Positions 34,253 to 43,802 of a DNA stretch of 64,000 nt are shown piece by piece. The stretch's first letter is position 1. Every line of letters starts with the position of its first letter. A program made the position numbers and the translations under genes. Under the pieces are notes generated by a model, which was not told the DNA's origin, did no database searches, and was given only the letters and a program-made list of their open reading frames with translations. Source of the DNA: Cognatazoarcus sp050305135 (GTDB lineage Bacteria > Pseudomonadota > Gammaproteobacteria > Burkholderiales > Rhodocyclaceae); assembly GCA_050305135.1 (NCBI GenBank), contig JBNLET010000109.1, forward strand, positions 35,827 to 99,826, read 5' to 3'.

Positions 34253-36964
34253 TCAGTGGGCCTCGTCCCAGTTGGCGCCGTCGCCCACCTCGGCCAGCAG
34301 CGGCACCTTCAGCTCGGCCACCGCTGCCATCAGCGCGGGCAGCCGTTCCCTGACCGTCGCCAGCTCGGCCTGCGGCACCTCCAGCACCAGTTCGTCATGC
34401 ACCTGCAGGATCAGCTTGGACTGCAGCCGGTCATCGCGCAGCCAGGCCGAGGTGGCGATCATGGCCTTCTTGATCAGGTCGGCGGCGGTGCCCTGCATCG
34501 GCGCATTGATCGCCGCCCGCTCGGCGGCCTGGCGGCGGCCGACGTGGCTGGCGCGGATGTCGGGCAGGTGCAGGCGGCGGCCGAACACGGTCTCGACGTA
34601 GCCGCGCTCACGCGCTTCGGCGCGGGTGCGCTCCATGTAGGCGGCCACGCCCGGGTAGCGGGCGAAGTAGCGGTCGATGTAGCTGGCCGCGGCAGCCCGC
34701 TCGATGCCCAGGTTGCGCGCCAGGCCGTGGGCGCTCATGCCGTAGATCAGGCCGAAGTTGATCACCTTGGCGTAGCGGCGCTGCTCGGCGCCGACCTCCT
34801 GCGGCGCCATGCCGAAGATCTCGGCGGCGGTCGCCCGGTGCACGTCCTCGCCGGCTGCGAAGGCGCGCAGCAAGCCCTCGTCGCCCGACAGGTGGGCCAT
34901 GATGCGCAACTCGATCTGGGAGTAGTCGGCGCTGACGATGCGGTGGCCCTGCGGCGCGATGAAGGCGGCCCGAATGCGCCGCCCCTCCTCGCTGCGGATC
35001 GGGATGTTCTGCAGGTTGGGCTCCGAGCTGGCCAGCCGCCCGGTCACTGCCACCGCCTGCGAGAAGCTGGTGTGCACCCGGCCGGTCTTCGGATTGACCG
35101 ACTGCGGCAGCTTGTCCGCATAGGTGCTCTTCAACTTCGACAGCATGCGGTACTCGAGCAGCAGCTTCGGCAGCGGATAGTCCTCGGCCAGCTTCTGCAG
35201 CACCTCCTCGTCGGTGGACGGCTGGCCCTTGGCCGTCTTCTTGATCACCGGCAGATCCAGCTTGCCGAACAGGATTTCGCCGAGCTGTTTCGGCGAGCCG
35301 AGGTTGAACGGCTGGCCGGCCAGCTCGACGGCCTGCCGTTCGAGTTCGTGCAGGCGGCGACCGATCTCCTGCGACTGGCTCGCCAGCTGGAAGTCGTCGA
35401 TCAGCACGCCGTTGTTCTCCATCTCGAGCAACACCGACAGCACCGGCATCTCGATTTCCCGGTACAGGGCTTCCAGACGGGGTTCGGCCACCAGCTTCGG
35501 GTACAGGTGGCGATGCAGGCGCAGCGTAATGTCGGCATCCTCGGCCGCGTATTCGGTGGCCCGCTCGATCGCCACCTCGGCGAAGCCGATCTGCTTCGCG
35601 CCCTTGCCACAGACCTCGCTGTACGGAATCGTCTTGACGCCCAGGTGGCGCATCGCCAGCGAATCCATGTCGCGCGTGCGATCGCTCTCCAGCACGTAGG
35701 ACTGGAGCAGCGTGTCGTGCGCTATGCCGCCCAGCCGAATGCCGTGATTGGCCAGCACGTGCGCGTCGTACTTGAGGTTCTGGCCGACCTTGCGCTGCGC
35801 GTCCGATTCCAGCCACGGCCGCAGCCGCGCCAGCACCTCGTCCAGCGACAACTGCGCCGGCGCGTCCGGGTAGGCATGGGCCAGCGGCAGGTAGGCGGCA
35901 TGGCCCGGCTCGACCGAGAACGACATGCCGACCAGGCTCGCCGCCATCGGGTCGAGGCTGGTGGTCTCGGTATCGAAGGCGGCCAGTTCCGCCGCTTCGA
36001 GGCGCGCCAGCCAAGTGCTCAAAGCATCCTCGTCCAGGATCGTCTCGTAGCGCTTGTCGGGCCGGGCTTCATCGACATCCGCGGCGGCGGGATCGTCCGC
36101 CGCATCGCCGCCGTCGCCGGCGGCCTTCAGCTCGGTCAGCCAGCTGCGGAACTCCAGCCGGCCGTACATTTCGGCCAGCCGCTCGCGATCGCGCGCGGCC
36201 GGCGCCAAGCCCTCCGGCCCGACCGGCAGCTCGAGCGCGGTGTCGACGGTCACCAGCCGGCGACCGAGCGGCAGGAAATCCAGGTGGCGGCGCAGGTTCT
36301 CGCCGACCTTGCCGCCGACCTCGTCGGCGTGCGCGATCAGCGTGTCCAGGTCGCCGTACTGGGCAAGCCACTTGAGCGCCGTCTTCGGGCCGCACTTGTC
36401 GACGCCCGGCACGTTGTCGACGCTGTCGCCGACCAGCGCCAGGTAGTCGACGATGCGCGTCGGCGGCACGCCGAACTTGGCTTCGACGCCGGCCTCGTCC
36501 AGCACCTCGTCGCTCATCGTGTTGACCCAGCGCACTCCCGGGCCGACCAGTTGCGTGAGGTCCTTGTCGCCGGTCGAGATCACCACCTGCCAGCCGTTCT
36601 CGGCGGCCTGGCGCGTCAGCGTGCCGATCACGTCGTCGGCCTCGACGCCGTCCACGCACAGCAGCGGCCAGCCCTCGGCGCGGATCGCCTCGTGCAGCGG
36701 CTCGATCTGGGCGCGCAGCTCGTCCGGCATCGGCGGCCGGTTGGCCTTGTACTCCGGGTACCACTCGTCGCGGAAGGTCTTGCCCTTGGCGTCGAACACG
36801 CAGGCGCGGTATTCCGCCTTGTAGTCGGCCGTCAGCCGCCGTAGCATGGACAACACGCCGCGCACCGCGCCGGTGGGCTCTCCGGCGGAGTTGCGCAGGT
36901 CGGGCAGGGCGTGGAAGGCGCGGTAGAGATAGCTCGATCCGTCAACCAGCAACAAGGTGGGCAT
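34253..36964 (-). CDS. polA: DNA polymerase I
   Basis: 903 residues with all three domains. The 5'-nuclease part (1-290) starts LLLVDGSSYLYRAFHAL, the 3'-5' exonuclease (about 310-500) keeps AFDTETTSLD, so proofreading should be active, and the polymerase (about 510-903) has SADYSQIELR, RRYAKVINFGLIYGM and LILQVHDELVLEVP. The start is the ATG at 36964 (MPTLLLVDGSS); the open frame upstream to 37813 is antisense to the LOG gene. It is divergent from the LOG gene with 144 bases between. Confidence 0.98.
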   Translation of the reverse strand: MPTLLLVDGSSYLYRAFHALPDLRNSAGEPTGAVRGVLSMLRRLTADYKAEYRACVFDAKGKTFRDEWYPEYKANRPPMPDELRAQIEPLHEAIRAEGWPLLCVDGVEADDVIGTLTRQAAENGWQVVISTGDKDLTQLVGPGVRWVNTMSDEVLDEAGVEAKFGVPPTRIVDYLALVGDSVDNVPGVDKCGPKTALKWLAQYGDLDTLIAHADEVGGKVGENLRRHLDFLPLGRRLVTVDTALELPVGPEGLAPAARDRERLAEMYGRLEFRSWLTELKAAGDGGDAADDPAAADVDEARPDKRYETILDEDALSTWLARLEAAELAAFDTETTSLDPMAASLVGMSFSVEPGHAAYLPLAHAYPDAPAQLSLDEVLARLRPWLESDAQRKVGQNLKYDAHVLANHGIRLGGIAHDTLLQSYVLESDRTRDMDSLAMRHLGVKTIPYSEVCGKGAKQIGFAEVAIERATEYAAEDADITLRLHRHLYPKLVAEPRLEALYREIEMPVLSVLLEMENNGVLIDDFQLASQSQEIGRRLHELERQAVELAGQPFNLGSPKQLGEILFGKLDLPVIKKTAKGQPSTDEEVLQKLAEDYPLPKLLLEYRMLSKLKSTYADKLPQSVNPKTGRVHTSFSQAVAVTGRLASSEPNLQNIPIRSEEGRRIRAAFIAPQGHRIVSADYSQIELRIMAHLSGDEGLLRAFAAGEDVHRATAAEIFGMAPQEVGAEQRRYAKVINFGLIYGMSAHGLARNLGIERAAAASYIDRYFARYPGVAAYMERTRAEARERGYVETVFGRRLHLPDIRASHVGRRQAAERAAINAPMQGTAADLIKKAMIATSAWLRDDRLQSKLILQVHDELVLEVPQAELATVRERLPALMAAVAELKVPLLAEVGDGANWDEAH

Positions 36965-37108
36965 GGACAGGTCCCGTGGCAGGCACCGAATGCGGCGGCC
37001 GTGGTCAGACAATTCGGCAGGCAGCGGGAGAAGGCTCCGCGGCGGCCCCACTTGCGGCCGTCGGCCCGGGCGACGGGCCGGAGCGACCGGCAAAACAACG
37101 AGCGAGAC

Positions 37109-37834
37109 ATGAGCGCGAAGGAAAAACTCCCCCGCATGACCCCCAACGGCACGCAACCGAGGTACAACGCCCGTGAATCGTGGCGCATCTTCGGGATTAT
37201 GGCAGAGTTCGTCGAGGCCACCGAAAGGCTCGAGGCGATCCGCCCGGCGGTCTCGATCTTCGGCAGCGCCCGCACGCCGGCCGACCACATGTACTACATC
37301 CTGACCGAGAAGATCGCGCGGCTGCTGTCCGATTCCGGCTTCTCGGTCATTTCCGGCGGCGGCCCCGGCATCATGGAGGCCGCCAACAAGGGCGCCTACT
37401 TCGGCAAGAGTCCATCGATCGGGCTGAACATCCAGTTGCCGATGGAACAGGGCGCGAACCCCTACCAGGACATCTCGCAGACCTTCCAGCATTTCTTTGC
37501 GCGCAAGTTCATGTTCGTCAAGTTCGCCTCGGCCTACGTCGTGATGCCGGGCGGTTTCGGCACGCTGGACGAACTGCTCGAGGCGATGACGCTGGTGCAG
37601 ACCGGCAAGAGCCGGCGCATCCCGATCATCCTGGTGCACACCCCGTTCTGGAGCGGCCTGCTGAAGTGGTTCCGCGACCGCCTGGTCGGCGAGGGCATGA
37701 TCGACCCCGAGGACCTGGACCTGGTGCAACTGATCGACGAGCCCGAACAGGTGGTGGAAGCGATCTTCAAGCACTACGAGACGCGCGGCTTCCTGCCGCT
37801 GCCGGAAGAGCACGAACTGATGCTGAATCTCTGA
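37109..37834 (+). CDS. LOG-family protein (cytokinin riboside phosphoribohydrolase-like)
   Basis: A 241-residue Rossmann-type protein with SGGGPGIMEAANKGA and MPGGFGTLDELLE, the two motifs of the LOG family (nucleoside 5'-monophosphate phosphoribohydrolases, PpnN relatives). The ATG at 37109 lies after a GAGCGAG stretch in the polA-divergent intergenic region. Function in bacteria is probably nucleotide salvage or regulation; the usual annotation 'TIGR00730 family Rossmann fold protein' would fit. Confidence 0.88.
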   Translation: MSAKEKLPRMTPNGTQPRYNARESWRIFGIMAEFVEATERLEAIRPAVSIFGSARTPADHMYYILTEKIARLLSDSGFSVISGGGPGIMEAANKGAYFGKSPSIGLNIQLPMEQGANPYQDISQTFQHFFARKFMFVKFASAYVVMPGGFGTLDELLEAMTLVQTGKSRRIPIILVHTPFWSGLLKWFRDRLVGEGMIDPEDLDLVQLIDEPEQVVEAIFKHYETRGFLPLPEEHELMLNL

Positions 37835-37859
37835 TCGCCGCCTGCCGGCGGTGGCCGTT

Positions 37860-37868
37860 TGCTAGAAT
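37860..37868 (+). promoter_or_regulatory. Extended -10 promoter of the DUF2782 gene
   Basis: TGCTAGAAT gives an extended -10 (TGn-TAGAAT) 26 bases before the ATG at 37895. No -35 is evident, as is common for extended -10 promoters. It could start a transcript reading on into thrB. Confidence 0.4.
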
Positions 37869-37894
37869 CGCGCCCTCGAATCCAGGAGTCCACC

Positions 37895-38224
37895 ATGCGC
37901 ATCGCATTGTTCGCGCTGTTGTCGGGGCTGGCCGTCGCGGCCTGGGCCCAGCAGGAACCGCCGCCGAAGTCGCTGCCGGACGCGCCGCCCCCGCCGCCGA
38001 TCGTCGAGGGCGAGGAGGTGGAACCCGAGGTCACGATCGTCAAGCGCGGCGCAGACACCGTCGAGGAGTTCCGCATCAACGGCCGCCTCTACATGGTCAA
38101 GGTGACGCCGCCCCACGGCACGCCCTACTACCTGGTGGACCGCAATGGCGCGGGCACGCTGGAACGCATCGACACGCTCGAGCCGGGCACCTCGGTACCG
38201 ATGTGGGTGCTGAAGCGCTGGTGA
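37895..38224 (+). CDS. DUF2782 periplasmic protein
   Basis: A 109-residue exported protein. The signal peptide ends near residue 18 (AAWA-Q), then comes a proline-rich stretch (PPPPP at about 32-36) and a small domain with VTIVKRGADTVEEFRINGRLYMVKVTP. CAGGAG lies six bases before the ATG. The family is found next to polA and thrB in betaproteobacteria; function unknown. Confidence 0.85.
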   Translation: MRIALFALLSGLAVAAWAQQEPPPKSLPDAPPPPPIVEGEEVEPEVTIVKRGADTVEEFRINGRLYMVKVTPPHGTPYYLVDRNGAGTLERIDTLEPGTSVPMWVLKRW

Positions 38225-38259
38225 GTCGCTGAACGCGGCCCGGATCGCACGGGAACAAG

Positions 38260-39201
38260 ATGTCGGTATTCACTCCGGTTGGCCACGAAGCACTGCAGCA
38301 CTGGCTCGAGAACTACGCAATCGGCCGCCTGGTCGAATTGAAGGGCATCGAGGCGGGCGTCCAGAACAGCAATTTCTTCGTCACGACGACGCTCGGTCGC
38401 TACGTGCTGACGCTGTTCGAGACCATGGACCGCTCCGAGCTGCCCTACTACCTGCACCTGATGGCCCACCTGGCACGCCACGGCCTGCCGGTGCCGGCGC
38501 CGATCGCCGATCGCGACAACGAGTACCTGGGCACGCTGTCGGAACGGCCGGCGGCCCTCGTCGCACGCCTCAAAGGCCACTCCGAGATGGCGCCCTCGCC
38601 GGCCCACTGCGCGCGGGTCGGCTCGATGCTGGCGGCGCTGCACCTGGCCGGCCAAGCCTACGGTCGGCGCCAGGACAATCCCCGCAGTGCCGCCTGGCGG
38701 GCCGACACGGCCACCGCGGTAAGGGCCTTCCTGCCGAGCGACGAACAGGAACTGCTGGATGCCGCGATCGCCGCCGAAGCCGAACGCGACGACGAGGCTC
38801 TGCCGCAGGGCGCGATCCACGCCGACCTGTTCCGCGACAACGTGCTGTGGGACGGCGACTTCATCGGCGGCGTGATCGATTTCTACTTCGCCGGCCACGA
38901 CGCGCTGCTGTTCGACGTGGCGGTCACCGCCAACGACTGGTGCAGCCTGCCGGACGGCCGCTTCGATGCGGACCGCATCGAGGCCTTCCTCGGCGCCTAC
39001 GCGGCGGACCGGCCCTTCACCGCCGAGGAGCGGGCCGCCTGGCCGTCGATGCTGTGCAGCGCGGCGCTGCGCTTCTGGCTGTCGCGCGCGGCCGACTACC
39101 ATCTGCCGCGGGACGGCGAGATGGTGCAGGTCAAGGATCCGCACGAATACCGCGACCTGCTGCGTCTGCGCCAGACCGAGTCCACCCCGCTGCCGGCCTG
39201 A
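38260..39201 (+). CDS. thrB: ThrB, homoserine kinase (APH-fold type)
   Basis: 313 residues of the aminoglycoside phosphotransferase-like homoserine kinase found in betaproteobacteria and pseudomonads, not the GHMP type. VQNSNFFVTTTLGRYVLTLFE is the ATP-site start, HADLFRDN supplies the catalytic Asp and metal Asn, and GVIDFYFAG gives the second metal Asp. It makes O-phosphohomoserine for threonine synthesis. thrC and hom are not in the window. Confidence 0.93.
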   Translation: MSVFTPVGHEALQHWLENYAIGRLVELKGIEAGVQNSNFFVTTTLGRYVLTLFETMDRSELPYYLHLMAHLARHGLPVPAPIADRDNEYLGTLSERPAALVARLKGHSEMAPSPAHCARVGSMLAALHLAGQAYGRRQDNPRSAAWRADTATAVRAFLPSDEQELLDAAIAAEAERDDEALPQGAIHADLFRDNVLWDGDFIGGVIDFYFAGHDALLFDVAVTANDWCSLPDGRFDADRIEAFLGAYAADRPFTAEERAAWPSMLCSAALRFWLSRAADYHLPRDGEMVQVKDPHEYRDLLRLRQTESTPLPA

Positions 39202-39232
39202 CGGCCGGGCCCAATCGACGAAGACCGATACG

Positions 39233-40003
39233 ATGCAAGCGCACAGACTTCCCGCCGGCAGAGGCCTCGCCTGGATCCAGGAGGGCTTCGGACTGTGGAA
39301 GCGCAATCCGGCCCTGATGACCTTCCTGAGCTTCGGCTACCTGCTGCTGGTGGCCCTGATCAGCGTCGTGCCGCTGATCGGCCAGCCGGCCGCGACGCTG
39401 CTGATGCCGGCGCTGTCGCTCGGCGTGCTGAACGGCGGCCGGATCATCGCGTGCGGCGAGAAGGGCGGGCCGGAGCTGATCTTTTCCGGCTTCCGCAGCA
39501 ACCTGCCGAGCCTGGTGACGATCGGCGGCATCTACCTGGTGGGCAGCCTGCTGGCGCTGTTCTCGACTGCGCTGGGCGACGGCGGCCTGCTGTTGCAGGT
39601 GTTGACCGGCCAGCGCGAAGCCGAGTCCACGCTGGCCGGCCAGCCGGGTTTCCTGCGCGCCGTGCTGATCGGCACGCTGGTGTCCACGCCGGTCATGATG
39701 GCCTACTGGTTCGCGCCGATGCTGGCCGCCTGGCATGGTCTGCCGGCGCCCAAGGCGATGGTCTTCAGCCTGGTCGCCTGCTTGCGCAACTGGAAGCCGT
39801 TCCTGCTCTACTCGCTCGGCCTGATGGTGATCGCGGCGATCCTGCCGGCGCTCTTGATCGGGCTGCTCGGCAGCGTCTCGCCGACGCTGGCGGCGCTGGT
39901 CTCGGTGCCGCTGCCGCTGATCATGGTGCCGCTGGTGTTCGCCACCTTCTACCCGAACGTACGCGACATCTTCGGCGACCCGCCGCCGCGCAGCGATGCC
40001 TGA
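39233..40003 (+). CDS. BPSS1780-family membrane protein
   Basis: A 256-residue inner-membrane protein with about six TM helices. The N-terminal amphipathic stretch AGRGLAWIQEGFGLWKRNP and the pattern of hydrophobic segments match the BPSS1780 family of betaproteobacterial membrane proteins (related to DUF2189-like/glycerophosphoryl-permease-type helical bundles). Function unknown. It overlaps the nadD start by eight bases and is 31 bases after thrB. Confidence 0.8.
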   Translation: MQAHRLPAGRGLAWIQEGFGLWKRNPALMTFLSFGYLLLVALISVVPLIGQPAATLLMPALSLGVLNGGRIIACGEKGGPELIFSGFRSNLPSLVTIGGIYLVGSLLALFSTALGDGGLLLQVLTGQREAESTLAGQPGFLRAVLIGTLVSTPVMMAYWFAPMLAAWHGLPAPKAMVFSLVACLRNWKPFLLYSLGLMVIAAILPALLIGLLGSVSPTLAALVSVPLPLIMVPLVFATFYPNVRDIFGDPPPRSDA

Positions 40004-40661
40004 GCCCGGTCCGCTGGGCCTGCTCGGCGGCACCTTCGATCCGATCCACTACGCCCACCTGCGGCTGGCCGAGGAGGCCGCCGAAGCGCTGAACCTCGCA
40101 CGGGTGCGGCTGATCCCGGCCGGCCGGCCGCCGCACCGGGGTGCGCCGGCCTCGGCGCCGAACCAGCGGCTGGCGATGGTGCGGCTGGCGACGGCGTCCA
40201 ACCCCCGCCTCGAGGTGGACGCGGCCGAAGTGGCGAGCCCCCGCGCCAGCTACACCGTGGACACGCTGCTACGGCTGCGGGCCGAATTCGGCCCGGCGCG
40301 TCCGCTGGTGCTGATCCTCGGTGCCGACGCCTTCGCCGGCCTGGCCGACTGGCACCGCTGGCGCGAGATCTTCGCGCTGGCGCATCTGGCGGTCGCCAAC
40401 CGGCCCGGCCACGCTCCGCACGCCAGGCGCTGGCCGGCGACGCTCGACCCGCAGCTGGACGCCGAGTGCACGCCGCGCCTGACGCGCGAGGCGGCCGATC
40501 TGGCCGGCTCCGCCTGCGGGCGGGTGATGCCGTTCGACATGACGCCGCTGGCGATTTCCGCCACCCACATCCGCGAACTGCTGGCCGGCGGCCGCAGCGC
40601 CCGCTACCTGTTGCCGGCCGCCGTTCTCGACTATATTGGGAGCCATTCGCTTTACCGCTGA
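39996..40661 (+). CDS. nadD: NadD, nicotinate-nucleotide adenylyltransferase
   Basis: 221 residues; converts nicotinate mononucleotide to deamido-NAD. LLGGTFDPIHYAHLRLA (about 9-25) has the HxGH-like site (here HYAH), and ISATHIRELLAGG near the C-terminus is the ISSTxxR-type motif. It overlaps the membrane-protein gene by eight bases and rsfS starts four bases after its stop, the common nadD-rsfS-rlmH order. Confidence 0.95.
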   Translation: MPEPGPLGLLGGTFDPIHYAHLRLAEEAAEALNLARVRLIPAGRPPHRGAPASAPNQRLAMVRLATASNPRLEVDAAEVASPRASYTVDTLLRLRAEFGPARPLVLILGADAFAGLADWHRWREIFALAHLAVANRPGHAPHARRWPATLDPQLDAECTPRLTREAADLAGSACGRVMPFDMTPLAISATHIRELLAGGRSARYLLPAAVLDYIGSHSLYR

Positions 40662-40665
40662 AACA

Positions 40666-41034
40666 ATGGACATACGCAAATTGCAGAAGGTCGTCGTCGC
40701 CGCCCTGGAGGAAATCAAGGGCAAGGACATCGAAGTCATCAACACCACCCGCCTGACCGCCATGTTCGATCGCATCGTGATCTGCAGCGGCGATTCGAAC
40801 CGGCAGACCCGCGCGCTGGCGCGCAACGTGCAGGACAAGGTTCGGGAAGCAGGCGGCCAGATCGTCAGCGTGGAAGGCGAGGAATCCGGCGACTGGGTGC
40901 TGGTGGACCTGGGCGACTTGGTCGTGCACGTGATGCAGCCGGCGATCCGCAGCTATTACAACCTGGAGGAACTGTGGTCGGCGACGCCGGCTGCGCGGCG
41001 CAGGCTGGCGGGCGCCTCGGCGGACGAGCGGTAG
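40666..41034 (+). CDS. rsfS: RsfS, ribosomal silencing factor
   Basis: 122 residues; binds L14 of the 50S subunit to block subunit joining under starvation. VVAALEEIKGKDIEVIN, FVICSG-type DRIVICSGDSNRQ and GDLVVHVMQPAIRSYYNLEELW are family features. The ATG at 40666 fits the conserved MDIRKLQ start. Confidence 0.94.
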   Translation: MDIRKLQKVVVAALEEIKGKDIEVINTTRLTAMFDRIVICSGDSNRQTRALARNVQDKVREAGGQIVSVEGEESGDWVLVDLGDLVVHVMQPAIRSYYNLEELWSATPAARRRLAGASADER

Positions 41035-41077
41035 GGCCGGCCTTGCGCGCCGAGCGAGATGCGCCGGGCGCGGCAGC

Positions 41078-41548
41078 GTGAAACTGCTGCTGGTCGCCGT
41101 CGGTACCCGCCTGCCGGCCTGGGTGCAGGCCGGCTTCGAGGAATTCGCCCGCCGCATGCCGCGCGAACTGGCACTGGAACTGGTCGAGATCAAGGCCGAA
41201 CCACGCTCCACCGGCAAGACCGTGGACGCGATGATGGCGGCCGAGGCGCAGCGCATCCAGGCCGCCCTGCCGTCCCGCTGCCACCGCGTGATCCTCGACG
41301 AGCGCGGCCGCGACACCACCACCCGGGCGCTGGCCGGCCGGCTCGAGCACTGGATGGGCGAAGGCCGCGACGTCGCGCTGATCATCGGCGGACCGGACGG
41401 GCTGGCGCCGGCACTGAAGGATGCCGCCGACGAAACCCTGCGCCTGTCGAGCCTGACGCTGCCGCACGCGCTGGTGCGGCCGCTGCTGGCCGAGGCGCTG
41501 TACCGGGCCTGGAGCGTGCTGCGAAACCATCCTTATCATCGCGAATGA
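41078..41548 (+). CDS. rlmH: RlmH, 23S rRNA pseudouridine-1915 N3-methyltransferase
   Basis: 156 residues of the SPOUT class with the trefoil-knot SAM site IIGGPDGLAP and the C-terminal LPHALVRPLLAEALYRAWSVLRNHPYHRE that is nearly invariant in RlmH. GTG start at 41078 giving KLLLVAVGTRLP. Third in nadD-rsfS-rlmH. Confidence 0.96.
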   Translation: MKLLLVAVGTRLPAWVQAGFEEFARRMPRELALELVEIKAEPRSTGKTVDAMMAAEAQRIQAALPSRCHRVILDERGRDTTTRALAGRLEHWMGEGRDVALIIGGPDGLAPALKDAADETLRLSSLTLPHALVRPLLAEALYRAWSVLRNHPYHRE

Positions 41549-41630
41549 CTCCGGCGCGCGCGGCGCTGCGGCTTGGCGCTATAGTGCGGGATTGTTACAG
41601 CGAATTGCCGCGATCGGCACGACGCACCAA

Positions 41631-42245
41631 ATGATTCCTCCACGCATCTACCTCGCTTCCCGCAGTCCGCGCCGGCGCGAGCTGCTGCACCAGATCGGCG
41701 TGCGCTTCGACCTGTTGACCTTCCGCAGCGGCGAGCGCGGCGAGGACGCCGATGTGGACGAGACGCCCCTGGCAGGCGAGGACGTCGAGCACTACGTCTG
41801 CCGCGTCGCCCTGACCAAGGCCGAGAGCGGCGTGCGCAGGCTGGGCTGGCGTCAGCTCACCCGACGGCCGGTGCTGTCGGCCGACACCGTGCTCGAAGTG
41901 GACGGCCGCATCGTCGGCAAGCCCGGTGGCCCGGCCGACGCGGCCCGCATCCTGGCCAGCCTGGCCGGACGCTCGCACCGCGTGCTGACCGCGGTCGCGG
42001 TCAGCGACGGCGAACAGACGCGATACCGGCTGAACGTCAGCGAGGTGCGCTTTCGCGACTTGTCCGACGACGAGATCCGGCGCTACGTGGCGAGCGGCGA
42101 ACCGCTGGACAAGGCGGGCGCCTACGGCATCCAGGGACGGGCGGCGACGTTCGTCGAGGAGATTCGCGGCAGCTACAGTGGCATCATGGGTCTGCCGCTG
42201 TTCGAAACGGCGGAATTGCTGAAGGAGTTCGAATACCCGCTGTGA
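41631..42245 (+). CDS. maf: Maf-family nucleotide pyrophosphatase
   Basis: 204 residues. IYLASRSPRRRELL (about 6-19) is the Maf phosphate-binding start and SADTVLEVDGRIVGKP has the catalytic Asp of the dTTP/UTP pyrophosphatase group; Maf proteins hydrolyse non-canonical or canonical NTPs and influence division. The ATG at 41631 is chosen as it directly precedes the conserved start. It lies 82 bases after rlmH and about 100 before rng, again a common order. Confidence 0.92.
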   Translation: MIPPRIYLASRSPRRRELLHQIGVRFDLLTFRSGERGEDADVDETPLAGEDVEHYVCRVALTKAESGVRRLGWRQLTRRPVLSADTVLEVDGRIVGKPGGPADAARILASLAGRSHRVLTAVAVSDGEQTRYRLNVSEVRFRDLSDDEIRRYVASGEPLDKAGAYGIQGRAATFVEEIRGSYSGIMGLPLFETAELLKEFEYPL

Positions 42246-42347
42246 CCCCGCCCGCAGCCGGTTCGGAACGAGGACGGGCGCCCGCGCGATGGGTGATCGG
42301 CAAGCCGTGGCGGCACGGTTTCCCCATCCCCCATTAACGGTCCAGCC

Positions 42348-43802
42348 ATGCCCGAAGAATTCCTCGTCAATTTCACGCCCCAGGAGACGCGCGTCGCGCT
42401 GATGCAGAACGGCGTCGTGCAGGAATTGCACGTCGAGCGCACCGCCAGCCGGGGCATCGTCGGCAACATCTACCTCGGCCGGGTGGTGCGCGTGCTGCCG
42501 GGCATGCAGTCGGCCTTCGTCGACATCGGCCTGGAGCGCACCGCCTTCCTGCACGTCGCCGACATCTGGAGCGAGCGCAACAACGGCGAGGCGCCGAAGC
42601 CGATCGAGCGCATCCTGTCCGAAGGACAGAAGATCACCGTGCAGGTGCTGAAGGACCCGCTCGGCACGAAGGGCGCGCGGCTGTCGACCCAGATCAGCAT
42701 CGCCGGCCGGCTACTGGTCTATCTGCCGCAGGACAAGCACATCGGCATCTCTCAGCGGATCGAGGACGAGAGCGAGCGCGAAGCGCTACGCGAGCGCCTG
42801 ACGCGGCTGGTGCCGGCGGACGAACCGGGCGGCTTCATCGTGCGCACGATGGCCGAGAGCGCCTCCGACGAGGAACTGGCCACCGACATCGCCTACCTGC
42901 GCAAGCTGTGGAGCGAGATCCGCGGCCAGGCCGGCGGCGCCTCGCCGCCGGCCAAGCTGTACGAGGACCTGAACCTGGGCCAGCGCGTGCTGCGCGACCT
43001 GGTCAGCGCCGAGACCTCGCGCATCCTGCTCGACTCGCGCGAGAACTACCTGAAGCTGAAGACCTTTGCCGCCGAGTACATGCCGCGGGTGCTGCCGCTG
43101 CTGGACCACTACACCGGCGAGCGGCCGCTGTTCGACCTGCACGGCGTCGAAGAGGAGATCGAGAAGGCGCTGGCGCGCCGGGTGGACCTGAAGAGCGGCG
43201 GCTACCTGATCATGGACCAGACCGAGGCCATGACCACGATCGACGTGAACACCGGTGGCTTCGTCGGCGCGCGCAACTTCGACGACACGATCTTCAAGAC
43301 CAATCTGGAAGCCGCGCAGGCGATCGCGCGACAGCTCAGGCTGCGCAACCTGGGCGGCATCATCATCATCGACTTCATCGACATGGAGAGCCAGGAGCAC
43401 CGCGATTCGGTGCTCGAGGAGTTCAAGCGCGCGCTGGCCCGCGACCACACCAAGATGAGCGTGTCGGGCTTCACCCAGCTCGGCCTGGTGGAGATGACGC
43501 GCAAGCGAACGCGCGAGTCGCTCGCCCACCTGCTGTGCGAGTCCTGCCCGACCTGCGAGGGTCGCGGCGAGGTCAAGACCGCCCGCACGGTGTGCTACGA
43601 GGTCCTGCGCGAGCTGCTGCGCGAGGCGCGCCAGTTCAATGCGCGCGAATTCCGCATTCTGGCCGCGCCGGACGTGATCGACCTGTTCCTCGACGAGGAA
43701 TCGCAGGCGCTGGCGATGCTGTCCGACTTCATCGACCGCACCGTCTCGCTCCATCCTGAAGCCAGCTACACCCAGGAACAATACGACATCGTGCTGCTAT
43801 GA
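42348..43802 (+). CDS. rng: RNase G
   Basis: Endoribonuclease of 484 residues. An S1 domain (about 38-125), the RNase E/G catalytic core with TTIDVNTGGFVG and IIIDFIDM (metal Asp residues), and the zinc-link CPTCEGRG (about 401-408) are seen. No C-terminal scaffold as in RNase E is present, so the short form RNase G is meant. It processes 16S rRNA 5' ends and some mRNAs. Its stop overlaps the UbiA-family gene by four bases. Confidence 0.95.
   Translation: MPEEFLVNFTPQETRVALMQNGVVQELHVERTASRGIVGNIYLGRVVRVLPGMQSAFVDIGLERTAFLHVADIWSERNNGEAPKPIERILSEGQKITVQVLKDPLGTKGARLSTQISIAGRLLVYLPQDKHIGISQRIEDESEREALRERLTRLVPADEPGGFIVRTMAESASDEELATDIAYLRKLWSEIRGQAGGASPPAKLYEDLNLGQRVLRDLVSAETSRILLDSRENYLKLKTFAAEYMPRVLPLLDHYTGERPLFDLHGVEEEIEKALARRVDLKSGGYLIMDQTEAMTTIDVNTGGFVGARNFDDTIFKTNLEAAQAIARQLRLRNLGGIIIIDFIDMESQEHRDSVLEEFKRALARDHTKMSVSGFTQLGLVEMTRKRTRESLAHLLCESCPTCEGRGEVKTARTVCYEVLRELLREARQFNAREFRILAAPDVIDLFLDEESQALAMLSDFIDRTVSLHPEASYTQEQYDIVLL

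Noticed and set aside
34004..36844. Long plus-strand open frame antisense to polA
   Set aside because: The frame is open because of high GC in the codon third position. Its translation is rich in Arg, Gln, His, Ala and Leu with no domain, while the minus strand encodes a complete DNA polymerase I.
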